Source: Paractinoplanes atraurantiacus
Lineage (GTDB): Bacteria; Actinomycetota; Actinomycetes; Mycobacteriales; Micromonosporaceae
Reading direction: 5' to 3'
NCBI RefSeq assembly: GCF_900215205.1
Contig: NZ_OBDY01000011.1
Location: 186,001-250,000, forward strand
Length of the DNA: 64,000 nucleotides
Below are positions 26,435-35,681 of this stretch, piece after piece (the first letter of the stretch is position 1; each line of letters opens with the position of its first letter). The notes under the pieces are model-generated. The model saw only the letters and a program-made list of their open reading frames with translations. It ran no database searches and was not told the origin of the DNA. The position numbers were made by a program, and so were the translations under genes.

Positions 26435-27541
26435 CTATCCCATGACAGCTAGGAAGTCCGAATAAAACAGGCCCAGGCCGATCGCGACGCAGATGCCGGA
26501 GATGATCCAGAACCGCACCACGATGTTGACCTCGCTCCAGCCCGCCAGCTCGAAGTGGTGATGCAGCGGGGACATCCGGAACACGCGCTTGCCGGTGGTC
26601 TTGAACGAGACGATCTGGATGATCAGGGACATCGTGATGATCACGAACAGGCCGCCGATGATGACCGACAGCAGCGTGGTCCGGGTGGCCACGGCCAGGC
26701 CGCCGATCAGGCCGCCCAGGCCGAGCGCGCCGGCGTCGCCCATGAAGATCCGCGCCGGGGACGTGTTCCACCACAGGAAGCCCACACAGGCGGCGGCCGC
26801 CGCGGCCGCGATCATCGCGATCTCCAGCGGATCCCGCACGTTGTAGCAGTAGTCGTTGACCCGGGCGTAGTCCGAGTCGCCGCACCAGTGGCGGTACTGC
26901 CAGAAGCCGATCAGGGCGTACGCCCCCAGCACGAGGATCGAGGCGCCGGTGGCCAGGCCGTCGAGGCCGTCGGTCAGGTTCACGCCGTTCGACATGGCCA
27001 TGATGACGAAGACGAAGACCAGCACCGAGCCGACCTTGCCGACGTCGAGCCAGCTGATGTCGCGGATGAACGAGATGTGCTCGCTGGCCACCGTCTCGCC
27101 GTTGGTGCTCGGCACGTAGAGCGCCACGACCGCGAACGCGGTGCCGACGATCAGCTGGCCTAGCAGCTTGCCCTTGGCGCTCAGGCCGTCGGAGTTGCGC
27201 CGGCGCACCTTCAGCAGGTCGTCCAGGAAGCCGACCACGCCGCAGAAGACGAACAGGCCGAGCAGGACCAGGGCGGTCATGGTCGGGCTCTCCTGGGCGA
27301 TCTGCCGCTCCGGGAGGGTGGTCAGGGCGACGTGCCCGGCCGCGTACGCGATGACCGTGGCGATGATGAAGGCCACGCCGCCCATCGTGGGCGTGCCCTT
27401 CTTGCCCGCGTTGCTGGCCAGGCCGAGCCCGCCGCGGATCGGCTGGCCCGCCTTCATCGCGGTGAAGACGCGGATGGCGATCGGTGTGCCGAACAGCGAG
27501 ATGATGAAGGCGACCGCGGCCGCGACGATTACTGCCCTCAC
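26435..27541 (-). CDS. mraY: Phospho-MurNAc-pentapeptide transferase
   Basis: 368 residues. Integral membrane enzyme that moves phospho-MurNAc-pentapeptide onto undecaprenyl phosphate, making lipid I. Motifs are GTPTMGGVAFI, FCGVVGFLDDLLKV, NLTDGLDGLATG, and MSPLHHHFELAGWSE near the C-terminus. About ten helices. The GTG at 27541 is chosen because it overlaps the murF stop as GTGA and begins just before the first helix (VRAVIVAAAVAFIISLFGT). Confidence 0.96.
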   Translation of the reverse strand: MRAVIVAAAVAFIISLFGTPIAIRVFTAMKAGQPIRGGLGLASNAGKKGTPTMGGVAFIIATVIAYAAGHVALTTLPERQIAQESPTMTALVLLGLFVFCGVVGFLDDLLKVRRRNSDGLSAKGKLLGQLIVGTAFAVVALYVPSTNGETVASEHISFIRDISWLDVGKVGSVLVFVFVIMAMSNGVNLTDGLDGLATGASILVLGAYALIGFWQYRHWCGDSDYARVNDYCYNVRDPLEIAMIAAAAAAACVGFLWWNTSPARIFMGDAGALGLGGLIGGLAVATRTTLLSVIIGGLFVIITMSLIIQIVSFKTTGKRVFRMSPLHHHFELAGWSEVNIVVRFWIISGICVAIGLGLFYSDFLAVMG

Positions 27542-28923
27542 CGGGTCTCCTCCTCGGGACGCAGCGAGTCCACCACGTCCCACGTGCGGTACCGGGAGCC
27601 CTTGACCAGGACGACATCGCCGTCCCGCAGGTCTCCCTTCACGATCTCGATGGCGGCGGCCTGATCCGCGGCGAGGACAGCCTCACCCGTCCAGCCGCCG
27701 ACCGCTTGCGCGCCGTCCACGATCGGGGCCGCCTCCGGCGCGACCACGATCAGCCGGTCCACGCCGAGCTCGGCCGCGACCCGGCCGACCTCCTCGTGTC
27801 CCGAGCGCTCGTGGGGGCCGAGCTCGGCCATGTAGCCGAGCACGGCGGTGGTGCGCCTGCCCTCGCCCATCGCGGCCAGCGCCTGGAGCGCGGCCGTGGT
27901 CGAGGACGGATTGGCGTTGTACGAGTCGTCGATCACCGTGACGCCGTCGGGGCGGGTGAAGACGTCCATCCGGCGGCCGGACACGATGCCGACCTCGCCG
28001 AGCGCCTCGGCCACGTCCTCGACGCTCATCCCGAGCGAGAGAGCCACCGCCGCCGCCGAAAGCGTGTTCGCCACCTGGTGGCGACCCGCGACAGCAAGCT
28101 CCACTCTGCCCGATTTTTCACCATAATGAAGCACATAAGACGCGCGACCCTGAAGATTGACGCTCACGTCGGTCGCCCGCACCGCTGCCTCCGGCGACTC
28201 GCCGGTCAGCACCACCCGGGCCGAGGTCCGCGGCGCCATCCCGGCCACCAGCGGATCGTCCGCGTTCAGCACCGCCACGCCATCGGCCGGCAGCGCCTCG
28301 ACCAGCTCACCCTTGGCCTGCGCGGTCCCCTCGACCGAGCCGAACTCACCGAGGTGGGCGGCGCCGATGTTCAGCACCACGCCGACCGCCGGACGGGCGA
28401 TCTCCGTCAGGTACCGGATGTGCCCGATCCCCCGCGCGCCCATCTCCAGCACCAGGAACCGGGTCTCCGTGGTCGCCTGCGACACCGTGTACGGGAAACC
28501 GAGCTCGTTGTTCAGCGACCCGGCCGGCGCGATCGTCGGCCCCAGCCGCGACAGCAACTGCCCGATGTAGTCCTTGGTCGTCGTCTTGCCGGACGACCCG
28601 GTGAGCCCGACGATGGTCAGCTTGTCCAGCCGGCCGACCACGGCCGTCGCCAGCGCCGCGAGCGCGGCCAGCGGCTCGGCCACCACCACACCCGGCTGAC
28701 CCGTGTCGCGCGTGCTGAGCACCGCGGCCGCCCCGGCCTCGACCGTCGCCGCCGCGAACTTGTGCCCGTCGACCTTCTCGCCCTCGAAGGCGACGAAGAG
28801 CCCACCCGGTCCCACCTTGCGGGAGTCGTACTCCACTCCCCCGGTGACCTCGAGCTCCGGCGACGCGTTGACCACGCGTCCACCGGTGCGCTCGGCGATC
28901 TCCGCCAGCGTCATCCGGATCAC
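27538..28923 (-). CDS. murF: UDP-MurNAc-tripeptide--D-Ala-D-Ala ligase
   Basis: 461 residues. Adds D-Ala-D-Ala to UDP-MurNAc-tripeptide. The N-terminal MurF domain is followed by the P-loop GLTGSSGKTTTKDYIGQLL, the VVLNIGAAHLGEFGS motif with conserved His, and DDSYNANPSSTTAALQAL typical of MurF. The start overlaps the murE stop (ATGA) and its own stop overlaps mraY (GTGA). Confidence 0.96.
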   Translation of the reverse strand: MIRMTLAEIAERTGGRVVNASPELEVTGGVEYDSRKVGPGGLFVAFEGEKVDGHKFAAATVEAGAAAVLSTRDTGQPGVVVAEPLAALAALATAVVGRLDKLTIVGLTGSSGKTTTKDYIGQLLSRLGPTIAPAGSLNNELGFPYTVSQATTETRFLVLEMGARGIGHIRYLTEIARPAVGVVLNIGAAHLGEFGSVEGTAQAKGELVEALPADGVAVLNADDPLVAGMAPRTSARVVLTGESPEAAVRATDVSVNLQGRASYVLHYGEKSGRVELAVAGRHQVANTLSAAAVALSLGMSVEDVAEALGEVGIVSGRRMDVFTRPDGVTVIDDSYNANPSSTTAALQALAAMGEGRRTTAVLGYMAELGPHERSGHEEVGRVAAELGVDRLIVVAPEAAPIVDGAQAVGGWTGEAVLAADQAAAIEIVKGDLRDGDVVLVKGSRYRTWDVVDSLRPEEETR

Positions 28924-30437
28924 GAGCCGCTCCCCGCGGCGGCGGTCAGCGCCGCGGCCAGCTCGATCCGGTCGTCGAACGGCAGCATCTCGCCGTTCAC
29001 CTCCTGGCCACGCTCGTGTCCCTTGCCCAGCAGCGCGATCACGTCGCCCGGCGCGGCCAGCCGCACCGCCTCGTCGATCGCGTCACGCCGCCCGGCCACT
29101 TCGATGATCTTCGCAGGGGCTCCGGCCTGCTCGGCCCCGGCCCGCACGGCCGCGCGCACGGCGGCCGGGTCCTCGGTCCGGGGGTTGTCGTCGGTGATGA
29201 TGACCAGGTCGCTGCCGCGGGCCGCCGCCGCGCCCATCAGCGGGCGCTTGCCGCGGTCGCGGTCGCCGCCGGCGCCGATCAGGCAGATCACCCGGCCGCC
29301 GCGGCCGGTGGCCAGCTCGCGCAGCGCGGCCAGGGCGGCCACGATCGCGTCCGGCTTGTGCGCGTAGTCGACCACGCCCAGCACCTCGCCCGGCGCCGCC
29401 ACCTGCTCCAGGCGGCCCGGAACGCCGGCGCAGGCGGCGATGCCGCTCGCGGCCACGGCCGGGTCGACGCCGGCGGCCACCAGGGCGGCCAGGGCCAGCA
29501 GCGCGTTGGCCACGTTGTGCCGGCCGGGCAGGGCCACACCGGCCTCCACCCGCACGCCGCCGGGCCCGTGGGCCACGAAGCGCTGACCGAACGCCGAGGG
29601 CCGGATATCGGAGGCCCACCACGAGGCCCCGGTGTCACCGTCGGCCGAGTAGCTGATCGTCTCCGGCTTGAACAAAGGCGCCAGCGCCGCGTCGTCCTTG
29701 TTGAGGACCTCGAAGCGGCAACGGCCGTCGAACAGCTTCGCCTTGGCCGCGAAGTAGTCGTCGGCGTCGCGGTGGAAGTCGAGGTGGTCGAGGCCGAAGT
29801 TGGTGTAGCCGCCGACGGTGTAGCGGACGCCGTTGACCCGGCCGACGGCCAGCGCGTGGCTGGACACCTCCATCACCACGGCGGTGACGTCGCGCTCCCG
29901 GCCGGCGGCCAGGATCGCGTGCACGTCGGTCGCCTCGGGCGTGGTCCGCACGCTCTGCACGACCAGGTCGCCCAGCCGCGTCTCGACCGTGCCGATCATG
30001 CCGGTGACCAGGCCGGCGGCCCGCAGGCCGGACTCGACCAGATAGGCCGTCGAGGTCTTGCCGGCGGTGCCGGTGATCCCGATCACGGTCAGGTTGGCGG
30101 ACGGGTCGCCGTAGATCGCCGAGGCGGCGGCGCCGAGGACGGCCCGCGGATCGTCGACCACCAGCACCGGAAGTCCCGTGGCGGAGGCTCGAGCGGCCCC
30201 GGAGGGGTCGGTGAGAAGGGCGGCGGCGCCGGCCGACGCGACGGCGGCGGAGAACTCCGCGCCGTGCCGGTTGGCGCCGGGAAGGGCCGCGTAGAGGTCG
30301 CCGGGTCGGACGTCACGGCTGTCGTGGGTGATCCCGGTGACCTCGGCGTCGTCGCCGGTCAGCGTGGCCGCGATCAACGGGGCCAGGCTCGACAACCGGT
30401 GCGGCGCCACGGAAAGGGGACGGGGAATGCCGGGCAC
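28920..30437 (-). CDS. murE: UDP-MurNAc-dipeptide--diaminopimelate ligase
   Basis: 505 residues. Adds the third residue to UDP-MurNAc-L-Ala-D-Glu. The P-loop GITGTAGKTSTAYLVESGL and THDSRDVRPGDLYAALPG are typical. IITDDNPRTEDP carries the DNPR motif that marks meso-diaminopimelate specificity, rather than lysine. This agrees with the meso-DAP (or hydroxy-DAP) walls of Micromonosporaceae. GTG start, 63 bp downstream of the ftsI stop. Confidence 0.96.
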   Translation of the reverse strand: MPGIPRPLSVAPHRLSSLAPLIAATLTGDDAEVTGITHDSRDVRPGDLYAALPGANRHGAEFSAAVASAGAAALLTDPSGAARASATGLPVLVVDDPRAVLGAAASAIYGDPSANLTVIGITGTAGKTSTAYLVESGLRAAGLVTGMIGTVETRLGDLVVQSVRTTPEATDVHAILAAGRERDVTAVVMEVSSHALAVGRVNGVRYTVGGYTNFGLDHLDFHRDADDYFAAKAKLFDGRCRFEVLNKDDAALAPLFKPETISYSADGDTGASWWASDIRPSAFGQRFVAHGPGGVRVEAGVALPGRHNVANALLALAALVAAGVDPAVAASGIAACAGVPGRLEQVAAPGEVLGVVDYAHKPDAIVAALAALRELATGRGGRVICLIGAGGDRDRGKRPLMGAAAARGSDLVIITDDNPRTEDPAAVRAAVRAGAEQAGAPAKIIEVAGRRDAIDEAVRLAAPGDVIALLGKGHERGQEVNGEMLPFDDRIELAAALTAAAGSGS

Positions 30438-30500
30438 GGCGTCAGACCCTACCCCGTGCCCACCGCTCGGCGAAAAACGCCATACCGCCGTACAAGGGCC

Positions 30501-32894
30501 TCATGGCTTGATCTTCAGTTTCGGCGCCGGCTCGGTCGACGGCGGCACCTTGTTGTGCAGCAGCGCGAACGACATCATCTTCGAGAACGCCGGCGCGGCC
30601 ACGTCGCCGCCGGTGCCGACCGGCACGTCGGCCGAGACCGCGATGACGAAACGCGGGTTCTCGGCCGGAGCCATGCCGATGAACGACCCGTAGTTGGCGC
30701 TCGTGTACTGACCGTCGATCAGCCGCTTGCCGGTGCCGGTCTTGCCCGACACCCGGTAGCCGGCGACCGCGGCCTTCTTGCCGGTGGCGCCGTCGTTGTC
30801 GACCACGGCCTCCATCATGGTGCGCAGCTCGGAGGCGACCTCCGGGTCGAGCACCTTGTGCGTCTCCGGCTTCGCGGACTGGGTGACCTTGCCGTCCTTG
30901 CCGGAGGTCATCGACTTGATGAGGTGCGGCTGGACGTACGTGCCGTCATTGGCGATCGCGTTGTAACCGGCCGCCATCTGCACCAGCGTGGCGTCGACGC
31001 TCATACCGATCGGCACCGAGCCCGACGCCGAGCCGCTCCACTCGTCCGGGGTCAGCAGCCGGCCCTCGGCCTCACCCGGCATGCCCTCCTCGGTCGACTT
31101 GCCCAGCCCGAACTTCTGCTGGTACTCGTAGACCCTCTGCTTGCCGAGCTTGTCGGCGATCAGGATCGTGCCCACGTTGGACGAATAGGCGAGCAGGCCC
31201 GCCATCGTCATCTTGGTGCCCTTCTTCTGCCGGTGCGTGTCGTTGAACGCGTATCCGCCGCGCTCGATCCCCGGGCCGATGGTCAGCACCGAGTCCGGCG
31301 TGATCAGCCCCTCCTGCAGGGCGGCGCCGAAGATGAACGCCTTGTGCACCGAGCCGGGGTCGGCCACGATGCTGCTCGGCACGTCCTCCCGGTCGGTCGG
31401 CGAGTAGTCGCCCGGCTTGGCCGCGTTGTAGGTGGGGCAGCTCGCCTGGGCCAGCACCTCACCCGTCTTGACGTCCATCACGACGGCCCCGGCCATGTAG
31501 GCCTTCGACTTGGTGGCCTGCTCGCACAGGATGCGCTGCACCTCGAACTGCAGGTAGCTGTCGATCGTCAGCCGCAGCGAGGTGCCCGGCTGCGGCTCCG
31601 TGTACTTCTCGTAGCCGCTCGGGATCGGCTTGTTCAGGTCGCCCTTGCCGATCTCGAAGATCCGCTGGCCGTCGGTGCCGCGCAGCAGCGAGTCGTAGCG
31701 GGCCTCGATGCCCTCCAGGCCCGAGTTGTCGTCGCCGGTGAAGCCGATCAGGTTGGCCGCCAGGTCGGCGTTCGGCACGTCGCGCCGCTCGTCCTCCTTG
31801 ACCACGATGCCGGGCAGCTCCATGGCGGCGATCTTGTCGCCGACGGAGATGTCGACACCCTGGGCCAGATATTCGAACCGGGACTGGCCGCCGCCCGGCC
31901 GCGTGTGCGGCTTGATCAGCGGCAGGAGCTTGGAGACGGGCACCCTGACCAGCGGGGACAGGGTGGCCGCGGTCTTCTCCGGGTTCTTGACGAGCACGGG
32001 GTCGGCGCCGATGTACCGCGCCTCGACACTGTGCGCGAGCACGGTCCCGTTCCGGTCGACGATGCTGCCGCGGGCCGCCGGCAGGCGGACCTCGGCCAGC
32101 CGGTCCTCGCGCAGCTCGATGAGCCGCTTGGCGTCGGACGGCGACGAGGCCACCTGGAGCACGACCAGCCGCACGCCGATCATCACGAAGAGCGAGAGCG
32201 CCACGACGGCGCCGATCCGCAGCCGCCGTGTGCTGTTGGCCAGCTTCGGCGGCTCGGGCGCGACCGCGCGGACAGCGCGGCTGACCCGCGGTCCACTCAC
32301 AATCCGTTCTTTGGAGGTACGGGTTGACGACCCCGCCCGAGAGCCCCGCGCGGCCCGAAGGCCGCGATCCGATCCGGCGACCGCACGGCGTGGCTTGACG
32401 CCGGCCCGGGTGCGCCGGCGGTCCTGCTCGTCCTCGGCGAACTCGTCCTCGTCGAACGCGGCCGCCCGCCCCCGCAGCCCGGCCTTGCCACCCGCCCGCA
32501 CATCGCGTGTCTTGGCGGCTTTGCTTTTGCTTTCCGCGGCGCCTTTACGGGTCCGGCCCCGGCCGGCGGGCTGCTCCGGAATGTCCGGAGCCTCCGCGGC
32601 CTCCGCCGTCTCGTCCGGCTCGGTGCGGCCACCGCGCCGGGGTCGCCCGCCGTCGAGCACCTGCAGCGCGGGCCGGAACGGATCCGCGTTGCGCCCGGCG
32701 CGCGGCGACCGGGTGCGCTGGTCGCGCTCGGCCATGGTGCGCCCGCGCGGCGTGTAGGCCCGCGCGTCCCCGATGCCGCCGAAGCCGCGGCCCTTGGCCT
32801 CCGTCTCCTCCCCCTCGCCGGGAAGGTCACGAGACGTGCCGCGCCGGGGCTGAGCGCCCCGGCGCGGTGGAGTGTCGTCAGCCCGCGGCGACAT
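30501..32894 (-). CDS. ftsI: Septal class B penicillin-binding protein FtsI/PBP3
   Basis: 797 residues, long for the family because of a ~220-residue basic, disordered-looking cytoplasmic extension. One transmembrane helix lies at about 226-248. The dimerisation domain contains RGSIVDRNGTVLAHSVEARY. The transpeptidase motifs are S515-VHK (PGSVHKAF), SSN at 571-573 and KTG at 718-720. It cross-links septal peptidoglycan and pairs with FtsW. Five bases separate it from ftsL. The extension has acidic (EDEFAEDEQ-like) and Arg-rich patches that could bind FtsZ-associated factors; this is inference. Confidence 0.95.
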   Translation of the reverse strand: MSPRADDTPPRRGAQPRRGTSRDLPGEGEETEAKGRGFGGIGDARAYTPRGRTMAERDQRTRSPRAGRNADPFRPALQVLDGGRPRRGGRTEPDETAEAAEAPDIPEQPAGRGRTRKGAAESKSKAAKTRDVRAGGKAGLRGRAAAFDEDEFAEDEQDRRRTRAGVKPRRAVAGSDRGLRAARGSRAGSSTRTSKERIVSGPRVSRAVRAVAPEPPKLANSTRRLRIGAVVALSLFVMIGVRLVVLQVASSPSDAKRLIELREDRLAEVRLPAARGSIVDRNGTVLAHSVEARYIGADPVLVKNPEKTAATLSPLVRVPVSKLLPLIKPHTRPGGGQSRFEYLAQGVDISVGDKIAAMELPGIVVKEDERRDVPNADLAANLIGFTGDDNSGLEGIEARYDSLLRGTDGQRIFEIGKGDLNKPIPSGYEKYTEPQPGTSLRLTIDSYLQFEVQRILCEQATKSKAYMAGAVVMDVKTGEVLAQASCPTYNAAKPGDYSPTDREDVPSSIVADPGSVHKAFIFGAALQEGLITPDSVLTIGPGIERGGYAFNDTHRQKKGTKMTMAGLLAYSSNVGTILIADKLGKQRVYEYQQKFGLGKSTEEGMPGEAEGRLLTPDEWSGSASGSVPIGMSVDATLVQMAAGYNAIANDGTYVQPHLIKSMTSGKDGKVTQSAKPETHKVLDPEVASELRTMMEAVVDNDGATGKKAAVAGYRVSGKTGTGKRLIDGQYTSANYGSFIGMAPAENPRFVIAVSADVPVGTGGDVAAPAFSKMMSFALLHNKVPPSTEPAPKLKIKP

Positions 32895-32899
32895 ACGGC

Positions 32900-34312
32900 C
32901 TACTGCCCGTTGCTGGCGGCCTGGCCGCTACCGGCCTGCCCGTTCGCGGCCTGCCCGTTGCCGGTCTGGCCGTTGGCGGTCTGGCCGTTGGCGGTCTGGC
33001 CGTTCGTGGTGCCGCCGGTGGCGGTGTCGGTCTTGGCGGGCTGCTCGGTGACCGACTTCTTGCCCTCGGCCGGCATCGGCACGCCGATCTGCTTGCCGTC
33101 GGGAAGCCGCAGCACCGCGATGTTGTCCGCCTTGACCAGGCCGAGCCGCCGGGCCGCCGCGTCCAGGTTGCCCACGCTGGACACCTGGATCAGCTGGTTG
33201 TCGAGGTCCTGCCGCTGGTTGTCGAGCGCCGTGTTCTGCTTCTCCAGATCAGCGATCTTGAACGAGTTCTCGTTCGTCTTGGTGTTGATCAGCAGAATCC
33301 CGAGCACACCGACGATGACCAGCCCCACGACTCCCGCCGCGAACGGCGCCCGCGGCCCCCGGCGCACAGGCGCCGGCGCCACCGAAAGCCGCGGCCCGGC
33401 CGCAGCCTCGGAACGCCCACCACCGTCGGGCGCGACCTCGAGCTGCAGAGCGGCCGTGCCCTCGACGGGCGCGTCGAGACCCCGCCGGTCGCCACCCGTG
33501 CCGCGGGAGGCCTTGGCGGCACCCTTCTCCAGCTTGGCCGCGATCGGCTTGACCTTGTCGTCCTGCTCCACGTCCCGCCGAGCCCGGACATCCTCGGTGA
33601 TCCGCCGAACCCGCTCGCTCTCGGCATCGCGCCGGCCCCGAACGCCCTCGGTGTCGCGGCGCTTGGCCGGACCGCCCGCCTCACGGCGAGCCCGAACACC
33701 CTCGGTGTCCCGGCGCTTCGGCGCCGCGTCCACCTCGCGGGCCCGCAGCTCGCCGGTGTCCCGGCGCGCCCGAAGCTCGCCCGCCTCGCGAACGCGAACC
33801 TCCTCGCTGTCGCGACGGCTGCGGACGCCCTCGGTGTCCCGCCGCTTGGCCGGACCATCCATGTCGCGGCGCGGGCGAACGCCCTCGGTGTCACGCCGCG
33901 GGCGAACGCCCTCGGTGTCACGCCGCGGGCGAACGCCCTCGGTGTCGCGGCGCTTGGCCGGAACGTCGGTGCCCCGGCGGGCGCGGAGCTCGCCGGTGTC
34001 GCGGCGGGCGCTGATCGCCTCGTTGTCGCGAGCGCGGCCGCGAGGTGTGGCGGCGTCGCGGCCCCCACCGCGGACGTCGTCGTTCTCGCGGCGGCGGGTG
34101 CTCGCGGCGCGGGCGTCGCGGGCGATCCCTGACCGGCGCGTGTCGGCCCCCTCGCTGGTACGGACCTCGTCCGTGAAGTGCCGTGCCCCCCGGCCGGCAC
34201 TGCTCCGGGCGTCCGCATCGCGGCTCGTGCCCTGGTCGCGCCGGCCACCGGCCTGACGCTGCTGATCCGCGGCCCGGCCCCCCGACCGCGGCGCGTGGGT
34301 GCGCTCGCTCAT
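32900..34312 (-). CDS. ftsL: FtsL-like divisome protein with giant repeat-bearing N-terminus
   Basis: 470 residues, against roughly 100-200 for ordinary FtsL. Residues 1-320 are Arg/Asp/Glu-rich and disordered, with six copies of RRDTEGVR; three are in perfect tandem at about 121-149 (unit DTEGVRPRR). One transmembrane helix (about 323-343, GVVGLVIVGVLGILLI) leads to a short coiled coil (DLEKQNTALDNQRQDLDNQL, 355-374) and NLDAAARRLGLVKADNIAVL, the FtsL-type periplasmic part. The tail is an NGQTA-type repeat (437-470). The position between rsmH and ftsI and the coiled coil support FtsL. The ATG overlaps the rsmH stop (ATGA), so the long N-terminus is genuinely translated. Confidence 0.85.
   Translation of the reverse strand: MSERTHAPRSGGRAADQQRQAGGRRDQGTSRDADARSSAGRGARHFTDEVRTSEGADTRRSGIARDARAASTRRRENDDVRGGGRDAATPRGRARDNEAISARRDTGELRARRGTDVPAKRRDTEGVRPRRDTEGVRPRRDTEGVRPRRDMDGPAKRRDTEGVRSRRDSEEVRVREAGELRARRDTGELRAREVDAAPKRRDTEGVRARREAGGPAKRRDTEGVRGRRDAESERVRRITEDVRARRDVEQDDKVKPIAAKLEKGAAKASRGTGGDRRGLDAPVEGTAALQLEVAPDGGGRSEAAAGPRLSVAPAPVRRGPRAPFAAGVVGLVIVGVLGILLINTKTNENSFKIADLEKQNTALDNQRQDLDNQLIQVSSVGNLDAAARRLGLVKADNIAVLRLPDGKQIGVPMPAEGKKSVTEQPAKTDTATGGTTNGQTANGQTANGQTGNGQAANGQAGSGQAASNGQ
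33866..33952. repeat. 27-bp tandem repeat inside ftsL
   Basis: Three consecutive in-frame 27-bp units encode DTEGVRPRR. They are almost identical at the DNA level, indicating recent slippage or unequal recombination. Related but scattered copies lie on both sides (about 33630-33860). Confidence 0.9.
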
Positions 34313-35385
34313 GCTTTCCCCTCCCCCTCTTCGCGTTCCCCCGGGCGTAACCGCCCTCGTCCCCCGTGCGTTGTAGACAGTCGGGGCCGTTCGCGGGCGG
34401 CCCCGGGAGCCTGGTCGTGCTGGTCGAGGCGCTCCACAGCGCGCAGCTTCACGGAAGCTGCCCGCGGGTTCGCCTCTACCTCCTCGTCGCTGGGCGGCTC
34501 CGACCCCTTTGTCAGCAGCCGCAGTGTCGGACCGGTTCCGGGCAGTTCGACCGGCAGGTCGATCGGCCCGGTGCTGCGCGTCCTCGCGGTGAGGGCGCGC
34601 TTGACGATCCGGTCCTCCAAAGATTGGTAGCTCATCACCACAAGGCGCCCTTTCGGGGCCAACGCGTCCAAAGCGGCCGGGACCGCGGACTCGAGCGTGG
34701 CGAGTTCGCCATTTACCTCGATGCGTAGCGCTTGAAACGTTCTTTTCGAAGGATTTCCACCGGTTCGCCGGGCTGCGGCGGGGATGGACTCTTTGACCAG
34801 CTCCGACAGCTTCGCCGTCGAGGTGATCCGGCCCTTCTGCCGCTCGCGGACGATCGACGAGACGACGCGAGTGGCGAACTTCTCCTCGCCGTACGTCCGC
34901 AGGATCCGCACCAGCTCACCGGGCTCGTACTCGTTCACGACCTGCTCGGCCGTGATGCCCGTGGTCTGGTCCATGCGCATGTCGAGCGGCGCGTCTTGTG
35001 CGTACGCGAAGCCCCGATCGGCCTCGTCGAGCTGCAACGAGGAGACGCCCAGATCGAACAGTCCGCTGTGGATCCGCGGGATGTCCAGCTCGTCGAGCAC
35101 CCGGGGCAACTCGTCGTAGACCGCGTGCGCCAGGTGCACCCGTTCGCCGCCGAAGCGGGCCAGCCGCTGCCGCGAGTGGGCCAGCGCCTCGGTGTCCCGG
35201 TCGAGTCCGATGAGGACGACCTCCGGGTAGCGCTCGAGCACCGCCTCGGCGTGACCGCCCAGGCCGAGCGTGAAGTCGACGTGCACCGCGCCGGGCAGCT
35301 CGAGGGCCGGGGCGAGCAACTCGAGACACCGCTCGAGCAGCACCGGTACGTGCGTACCGCGAAGCTCCCCCATGTCGACCCCCAT
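34309..35385 (-). CDS. rsmH: 16S rRNA (cytosine1402-N4)-methyltransferase
   Basis: 358 residues. Methylates N4 of C1402 in 16S rRNA using SAM (RsmH, formerly MraW). THVPVLLERCLELL, VDFTLGLGGHAEAVLERYP (SAM loop), GLFDLGVSSLQLDEADRGFAY and NPSKRTFQALRIEVN are family motifs. The ATG at 35385 is used; an ATG four codons later (35373) also has a G-rich site and is equally possible. The basic C-terminal tail of about 40 residues is longer than usual. Confidence 0.95.
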   Translation of the reverse strand: MGVDMGELRGTHVPVLLERCLELLAPALELPGAVHVDFTLGLGGHAEAVLERYPEVVLIGLDRDTEALAHSRQRLARFGGERVHLAHAVYDELPRVLDELDIPRIHSGLFDLGVSSLQLDEADRGFAYAQDAPLDMRMDQTTGITAEQVVNEYEPGELVRILRTYGEEKFATRVVSSIVRERQKGRITSTAKLSELVKESIPAAARRTGGNPSKRTFQALRIEVNGELATLESAVPAALDALAPKGRLVVMSYQSLEDRIVKRALTARTRSTGPIDLPVELPGTGPTLRLLTKGSEPPSDEEVEANPRAASVKLRAVERLDQHDQAPGAARERPRLSTTHGGRGRLRPGEREEGEGKA

Positions 35386-35655
35386 CGCAACCCCGACTGT
35401 CCACCGCTACGTCGCCCGCGGAGCCGTACTCCGCGCTTGCCCTACCCGGCCTTGCCGCCCGCCGCCGGCTCCGGTCCCGCGCGTGACCCCCCTGGCCCAC
35501 GCCCCACCGGATCCTCACCGGACCTCATGCCAACCCACAGACGACGCCGTAGCGATGTCGCCGTGCCGCAGCAGTTGCCCGAACGTCTTTCCGTACCGCC
35601 AGATCCCCATCCGCTCGTGCCCGTTGCCATCGGGCGCGCCCAACCCGGACACGCG

Positions 35656-35681
35656 CCTGGCGCCGGGGAAGAGGCGCCAGG
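35656..35681. other. Hairpin between mraZ and rsmH
   Basis: CCTGGCGCC and GGCGCCAGG form a perfect 9-bp stem with an 8-base loop in the 378-bp gap 35386-35763. There is no U tract. No gene is convincing in this gap, so rsmH may have its own promoter here or the hairpin may attenuate read-through from mraZ. Confidence 0.6.

Noticed and set aside
27539..27583. mraY start at 27583
   Set aside because: Those residues lie within murF coding sequence; the GTGA overlap at 27541 gives the standard MraY length.
29016..32327. Plus-strand frame of over 1000 codons across murE and ftsI
   Set aside because: Spans two genes and their gap in antisense; composition artefact, no motif.
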